IMG/VR virus record: IMGVR_UViG_3300035698_035347 | Coordinates: 1-23,899 of that record | Direction: 5' to 3' (one strand) | Source of the DNA: a virus | Length of the DNA: 23,899 nt | In this document: positions 20,894-23,899 of the stretch, one piece after another | Layout: each line of letters begins with the position of its first letter | Numbering within the stretch: position 1 is the first letter of the stretch | The notes under the pieces: generated by a model | Database searches by the model: none | What the model was told of the DNA's origin: nothing | What the model saw: the letters and a program-made list of their open reading frames with translations, nothing else | Made by a program: the position numbers and the translations under genes

Positions 20894-21225
20894 TGATATC
20901 AGATAAATTGATTGACGAAGTTGTTTCTCATTTAAACAGTGAAATCACACATTTAGGGGTCGGCGAGGGCGTAGCACCAGAAACAAGCGATATATTATTG
21001 CCTGATGAGCTGGTTAGGAAAGCCTCTGATTCATATGTTGATGGTCCTGAAGTGATCAAGGAAATATACCTGGACGAAAATGAGCAGAATGGTATAACTC
21101 TTACCAATGCTGGGGTATATGGAGATAGTAACTTAAAACTCTTTGCTGGTGGTGAAATAGATGTTGAAAAGAAAACTGGAGAAAGCTTAACTGTATCGGT
21201 TGAGATTCTCGTTGAGAGGAACTAG
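20893..21225 (+). CDS. Tail-tip structural protein, 110 residues
   Basis: A small structural protein of a type common before tail fibres: THLGVGEGVAPETSDILLPD and ELVRKASDSY follow the GxGxxxPxxxDxxLxxExxR pattern of many such phage tail proteins, and EQNGITLTNAGVYGDSNLKL resembles their beta-strand second half. It probably joins the hub to the fibre. The ATG overlaps the preceding stop by one base. No catalytic motif is present. The call rests on this pattern and its position. Confidence 0.7.
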   Translation: MISDKLIDEVVSHLNSEITHLGVGEGVAPETSDILLPDELVRKASDSYVDGPEVIKEIYLDENEQNGITLTNAGVYGDSNLKLFAGGEIDVEKKTGESLTVSVEILVERN

Positions 21226-21228
21226 CAC

Positions 21229-22536
21229 ATGGGATATTTGAAACAAATATGGACTGATGCACTGTCGGTTTTAAGCGCTGCCAGGTTTAACTATATGGAA
21301 AGTGGAATTGAGGATGCAGAGAAAATAGTACTAATTCCAGTAACAATTGATGGATCTGCTAGTTTAGGTGATTGCATAAAGCTGCAGATAGATGGCAAGT
21401 GGAAAACGGATCAGACTGGAACTAGAGCCTATGATGGCGATGGTAATGGCGTTAAATTCGGAGTAATCTCTGGATTTTCTGGACTTATAAAGGGCTACAC
21501 GTATTACTTCCAATTTGATGGTAGCCTTGCATTAGGTACGACCAATTATATAGCTGGAGAAGCGGTTTCTGCTACAGAAATTGACTTTAGAGTAGGTGGA
21601 CTTGATACTCCATATGCTTATAGCGGCATTATGCAAGATTTATTAGCTATGGACTCATACACATCTGGGGATCCATATGACAGATCAAACTGCCATCTTC
21701 CAGAGGATGCTGATGGTGCAATGCTTAGGTATAAGACTAGCGCATGGACCAGTGGTGATGACAGAGATACAGGTACGCTAATCGCAAATATATCTGATGA
21801 TACTGATTTGTATGGTGATAATAAATGGTACGAATTTAGTCTTTCATCTCAAAGTCAAGGCGATACTATTTATCTTAAATGGTTTCCGTATAAAGGTACT
21901 ATCTATAATGAAACTATTGGAGTTAATGAATGCGAGACACTTGCAGGAACTTTAATAGCTGAATGGAATGGCGAAAATAGTGGCTCTACTTTATTGGATA
22001 CAGCGAATAATACTTATAATGCTTCAATGTCCAATATTACATTAACTGCTGGAAAAGTAGGCGATAAATTAACAAGTGGTGGAGCGGGTATAGCAACTAT
22101 TACAAACATAGGTAATTCAAATAAAACGTTCACAGCATGGATAAAAACAAAGGGGGCAAATTCGGGTATTATTGGATATTCAGGTTATAGCCCAGGACAA
22201 ATTATAGCATTAGGAAATGCCTTGTATGTTGTTAATGTTTTTACTCAAAATACTAGATTATTAATTACGAGTGATGCATCGGCTGGTGTTTTTGTCGAAC
22301 TATATGTGTCCAGTAGTGGTGTTTGTACGGCAAGGGTTAACGGAGCAATAGTAGGTAGCATTAATTTTGGTGCTACTGGTAACTGGTCGGCATTAGGTAG
22401 GGTAAGAGTTTCTTATGACGGGACTTCAGGTACGACTACAAACTTAAACGCTGAAATAGAAAATCCAAGAATACATAATGGTCAGTTATCTGATGCACTT
22501 AGAGCTGCTTTATTGAATGGAGGTAATCTATGTTAG
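21229..22536 (+). CDS. Tail fibre with LamG-like lectin domain
   Basis: A 435-residue protein, the best receptor-binding candidate. The N-terminus GYLKQIWTDALSVLSAARFN then YMESGIEDA matches the attachment segment (AARxNxMExGI) found at the start of many phage fibre proteins. Residues about 235-425 read as a concanavalin/LamG jelly roll: LAGTLIAEWNGENSGSTLLD, FTAWIKTKGANSGIIGYSG and GRVRVSYDGTSGTTTNLNAE, which usually binds sugars. The middle (about 130-225) is Asp, Ser and Gly-rich. It overlaps the next gene by seven bases. The sequence cannot show which receptor it binds. Confidence 0.8.
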   Translation: MGYLKQIWTDALSVLSAARFNYMESGIEDAEKIVLIPVTIDGSASLGDCIKLQIDGKWKTDQTGTRAYDGDGNGVKFGVISGFSGLIKGYTYYFQFDGSLALGTTNYIAGEAVSATEIDFRVGGLDTPYAYSGIMQDLLAMDSYTSGDPYDRSNCHLPEDADGAMLRYKTSAWTSGDDRDTGTLIANISDDTDLYGDNKWYEFSLSSQSQGDTIYLKWFPYKGTIYNETIGVNECETLAGTLIAEWNGENSGSTLLDTANNTYNASMSNITLTAGKVGDKLTSGGAGIATITNIGNSNKTFTAWIKTKGANSGIIGYSGYSPGQIIALGNALYVVNVFTQNTRLLITSDASAGVFVELYVSSSGVCTARVNGAIVGSINFGATGNWSALGRVRVSYDGTSGTTTNLNAEIENPRIHNGQLSDALRAALLNGGNLC

Positions 22537-22856
22537 GGATTATTGTTGATGCATCACATATGAATGATGGGAATTATATTGGCCAATATGAGGATAAAGT
22601 AGTTATTGAAGTGGAGACTGCTCCTGAATTTGATTATGAAGATATATCAAATACAACGGTTAAATTCCTTCAAAGAAAATTCAAAGGTGTTTATAAGGAA
22701 AAGGTAACTTATAGCGAGTATGTTAAGCTAAAACAACTTATCGATACTGATGGTGAGTCCGACAGTTTCTTAGAGCTTATAATAGACGCAATACTTTCGG
22801 ATAGAACGCAAATTGCAGAACTTCAAAATGCTGTAGCGGAAGCTGAGGTGATTTAA
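22530..22856 (+). CDS. Hypothetical tail-associated protein, 108 residues
   Basis: Not recognised. The first part is beta-like and acidic (KVVIEVETAPEFDYEDIS), and the last 30 residues (IIDAILSDRTQIAELQNAVA) form a short coiled coil, as in small fibre-linked proteins that end with this kind of helix. It overlaps the fibre gene by seven bases and is followed two bases later by a lysine-rich gene, so it belongs to the tail-tip set and may be a fibre chaperone or partner. Confidence 0.65.
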   Translation: MLGIIVDASHMNDGNYIGQYEDKVVIEVETAPEFDYEDISNTTVKFLQRKFKGVYKEKVTYSEYVKLKQLIDTDGESDSFLELIIDAILSDRTQIAELQNAVAEAEVI

Positions 22857-22858
22857 TA

Positions 22859-23050
22859 GTGTGGAAAGAAAAAGTAATCGCTAGGTCTGTATATCGTGAT
22901 GATGTTGAAGAAAGTAAGCTTTCTGAGGAGCTACAAGCAAGTGTAAAGGTTGAAGTAGAAAAAATCGTTGCTTATGAAAAAGAGCGCAAGGAAAGACCGA
23001 CCAAAAAGAGCAAAGGTGTAAAAGTGAAAGTCAAAAAACTGAAAGGATAG
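22859..23050 (+). CDS. Small lysine-rich protein, 63 residues
   Basis: Not recognised. It has a charged, probably helical body (SKLSEELQASVKVEVEKIVA) and a strongly basic tail of lysine-rich residues (KKSKGVKVKVKKLKG). The GTG start at 22859 is supported by GAGGTGATT upstream. Small proteins occur at this point in Firmicute phages just before lysis genes, some called XkdX-like, but the XkdX tryptophan-tyrosine pattern is not clearly seen here. Confidence 0.55.
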   Translation: MWKEKVIARSVYRDDVEESKLSEELQASVKVEVEKIVAYEKERKERPTKKSKGVKVKVKKLKG

Positions 23051-23053
23051 ACT

Positions 23054-23674
23054 ATGGCAAGATCGAACATCAAAACAATACAGCGAAAGGTAAATGTAGT
23101 TAGTGCTTATAACCTAAAGGTTGATGGCTGGGCAGGAAAAGCCACTGAGGGCGCGGTCATAGATCTGTTGGATCAGCTTGGCGCAAATAAAATTGATGAA
23201 AAAGAAATAGATAAAAACTCAAGTGAACCTAAGACGGTTCATTTTTCTTTATCAGAATTTATATGTAGAGATGGATCAAAGATACCTGAGGAACTATATC
23301 TAAATGGTCAGATGCTAATGAATGCAGTTGAAGAAATACGAATGGAGTATGGTAAACCGATTCTAATTTCTAGTGGGTATCGCTCACAAAAGTATAACGA
23401 TAATCTTATTCAAAATAGGAGCAGAGCAAAACCGACGTTATCTATGCATATTTTATTTGGTGCAGCTGATATTAAGGGATCTGATGGCAAGGTCAAGGAG
23501 GTTGGTCTTATCGCTAAAAGGTTTTTTGATGAAGGTAAGATAGGAGGAATTGCTTTTGGGCTCTATTTTATACATGTTGATTTAAGGGGTAAAATTGATT
23601 ATAGGAATGATAAATATTTGGGGTTTTACAATGGGATCAAGAGCTTCAGTGAATGGAAGAGAAGGGCGAGATAG
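23054..23674 (+). CDS. M15 peptidase, probable endolysin
   Basis: A 206-residue cell wall enzyme. Residues 1-45 resemble a peptidoglycan-binding repeat (IKTIQRKVN..LKVDGWAGKATEGAVIDLL). Residues 60-200 are a Peptidase_M15 domain: ISSGYRSQKYNDNL (105-118), the zinc ligands His132 and Asp139 in SMHILFGAADI, and His174 in FIHVDLRG, with the catalytic region ahead of it. This family cuts peptide bonds near D-Ala in peptidoglycan. The usual glycine after the first histidine (SxHxxG) is replaced by Phe135, but the spacing of the ligands is kept. Next to a holin-like gene it is probably the endolysin, though a tail-linked role is possible. Confidence 0.85.
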   Translation: MARSNIKTIQRKVNVVSAYNLKVDGWAGKATEGAVIDLLDQLGANKIDEKEIDKNSSEPKTVHFSLSEFICRDGSKIPEELYLNGQMLMNAVEEIRMEYGKPILISSGYRSQKYNDNLIQNRSRAKPTLSMHILFGAADIKGSDGKVKEVGLIAKRFFDEGKIGGIAFGLYFIHVDLRGKIDYRNDKYLGFYNGIKSFSEWKRRAR

Positions 23675-23677
23675 GAC

Positions 23678-23899
23678 ATGATAAAGGAAATCATTATAGG
23701 TGTTGTAATATTCATTTGCACTGGCATTCTAACGAGTGTTTTTTTATTGCTTCAACGTCAGATAAAAAGATTACTTAGTAGAATAAACCATTTAATGCTT
23801 TGTTCGTTTGCAATATTTGAAGCTTTTAAGGAACAAGGCATAAATGGGGAAGTGAAGACGGAATTTGAAAGGCTTAAAGAGCAGATTATAAAAGACTGA
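23678..23899 (+). CDS. Holin-like single-pass membrane protein
   Basis: A 73-residue protein with one strong membrane segment at about 4-25 (EIIIGVVIFICTGILTSVFL), a basic stretch (RQIKRLLSR) and a charged helix with a likely coiled coil at the end (EVKTEFERLKEQIIKD). Small membrane proteins beside an endolysin are commonly holins or antiholins, but a single segment and no known family leave this open. The ATG follows TAGGAC, three bases after the peptidase stop; the TGA ends exactly at the window edge, so the gene is complete. Confidence 0.6.
   Translation: MIKEIIIGVVIFICTGILTSVFLLLQRQIKRLLSRINHLMLCSFAIFEAFKEQGINGEVKTEFERLKEQIIKD

Noticed and set aside
1-23899. CRISPR array, tRNA or rRNA genes, insertion sequence
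   Set aside because: No regularly spaced repeats, no tRNA-like cloverleaf with CCA end or T-loop signature, and no transposase were seen on either strand by eye. A tRNA scan would be needed to be certain.

Overview
The window holds most of a temperate tailed phage (prophage) with a long non-contractile tail (siphovirus type) from a low-GC Gram-positive host, probably a clostridium-like Firmicute. The DNA is AT-rich. Genes have strong GGAGG-type ribosome sites, frequent TTG and GTG starts, and normal use of TGA as a stop. The phage families seen (ArpU-like regulator, P27 small terminase, TP901-type tail protein) are typical of Firmicute phages. Only three genes, at the left end, lie on the minus strand.

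Layout. 1-249: a small zinc-ribbon membrane protein. 250-484: non-coding, next to the integrase 3' end, the usual place for an attachment site. 485-2203 (minus): tyrosine integrase and a self-cleaving S24 repressor, probably one transcript from a promoter at 2255-2227. 2204-2368: the genetic switch, with divergent promoters and repeated operator-like sites. 2369-4885: early genes, namely a Cro-like regulator, an excisionase-like regulator, an orphan DNA methyltransferase, an unknown gene and an antirepressor. 4886-5247: a non-coding stretch with strong hairpins, AT-rich DNA and one perfect DnaA box, proposed as the replication origin. 5248-6558: a rolling-circle (HUH) initiator-like protein, the only recognisable replication gene, then an ArpU-like late regulator. 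6559-8020: an inserted three-gene toxin-antitoxin-chaperone module (HigB-like toxin, HigA-like antitoxin with an aromatic tail, SecB-like chaperone) with its own promoter and operator. 8148-11370: HNH endonuclease, a small unknown gene, a possible cos region and both terminase subunits. 11333-14672: small membrane protein, HK97-type portal, ClpP-like prohead protease and major capsid protein. 14740-17317: head-tail joining genes, tail tube protein and tail assembly chaperones joined by a -1 frameshift. 17356-23050: tape measure, hub, small tail-tip proteins and a LamG-like fibre. 23054-23899: M15 peptidase (endolysin) and a holin-like membrane protein.

How it works together. The S24 repressor holds the lysogen. 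SOS cleavage or the antirepressor would release it, the early genes then run, and the ArpU-like protein would switch on the late genes from HNH to holin. The items most worth following are the phage-borne toxin-antitoxin-chaperone module, and the combination of a HUH initiator with switch-like hairpins as the whole visible replication system of a double-stranded tailed phage. Family assignments come from reading motifs in the translated sequence; no database search was run.
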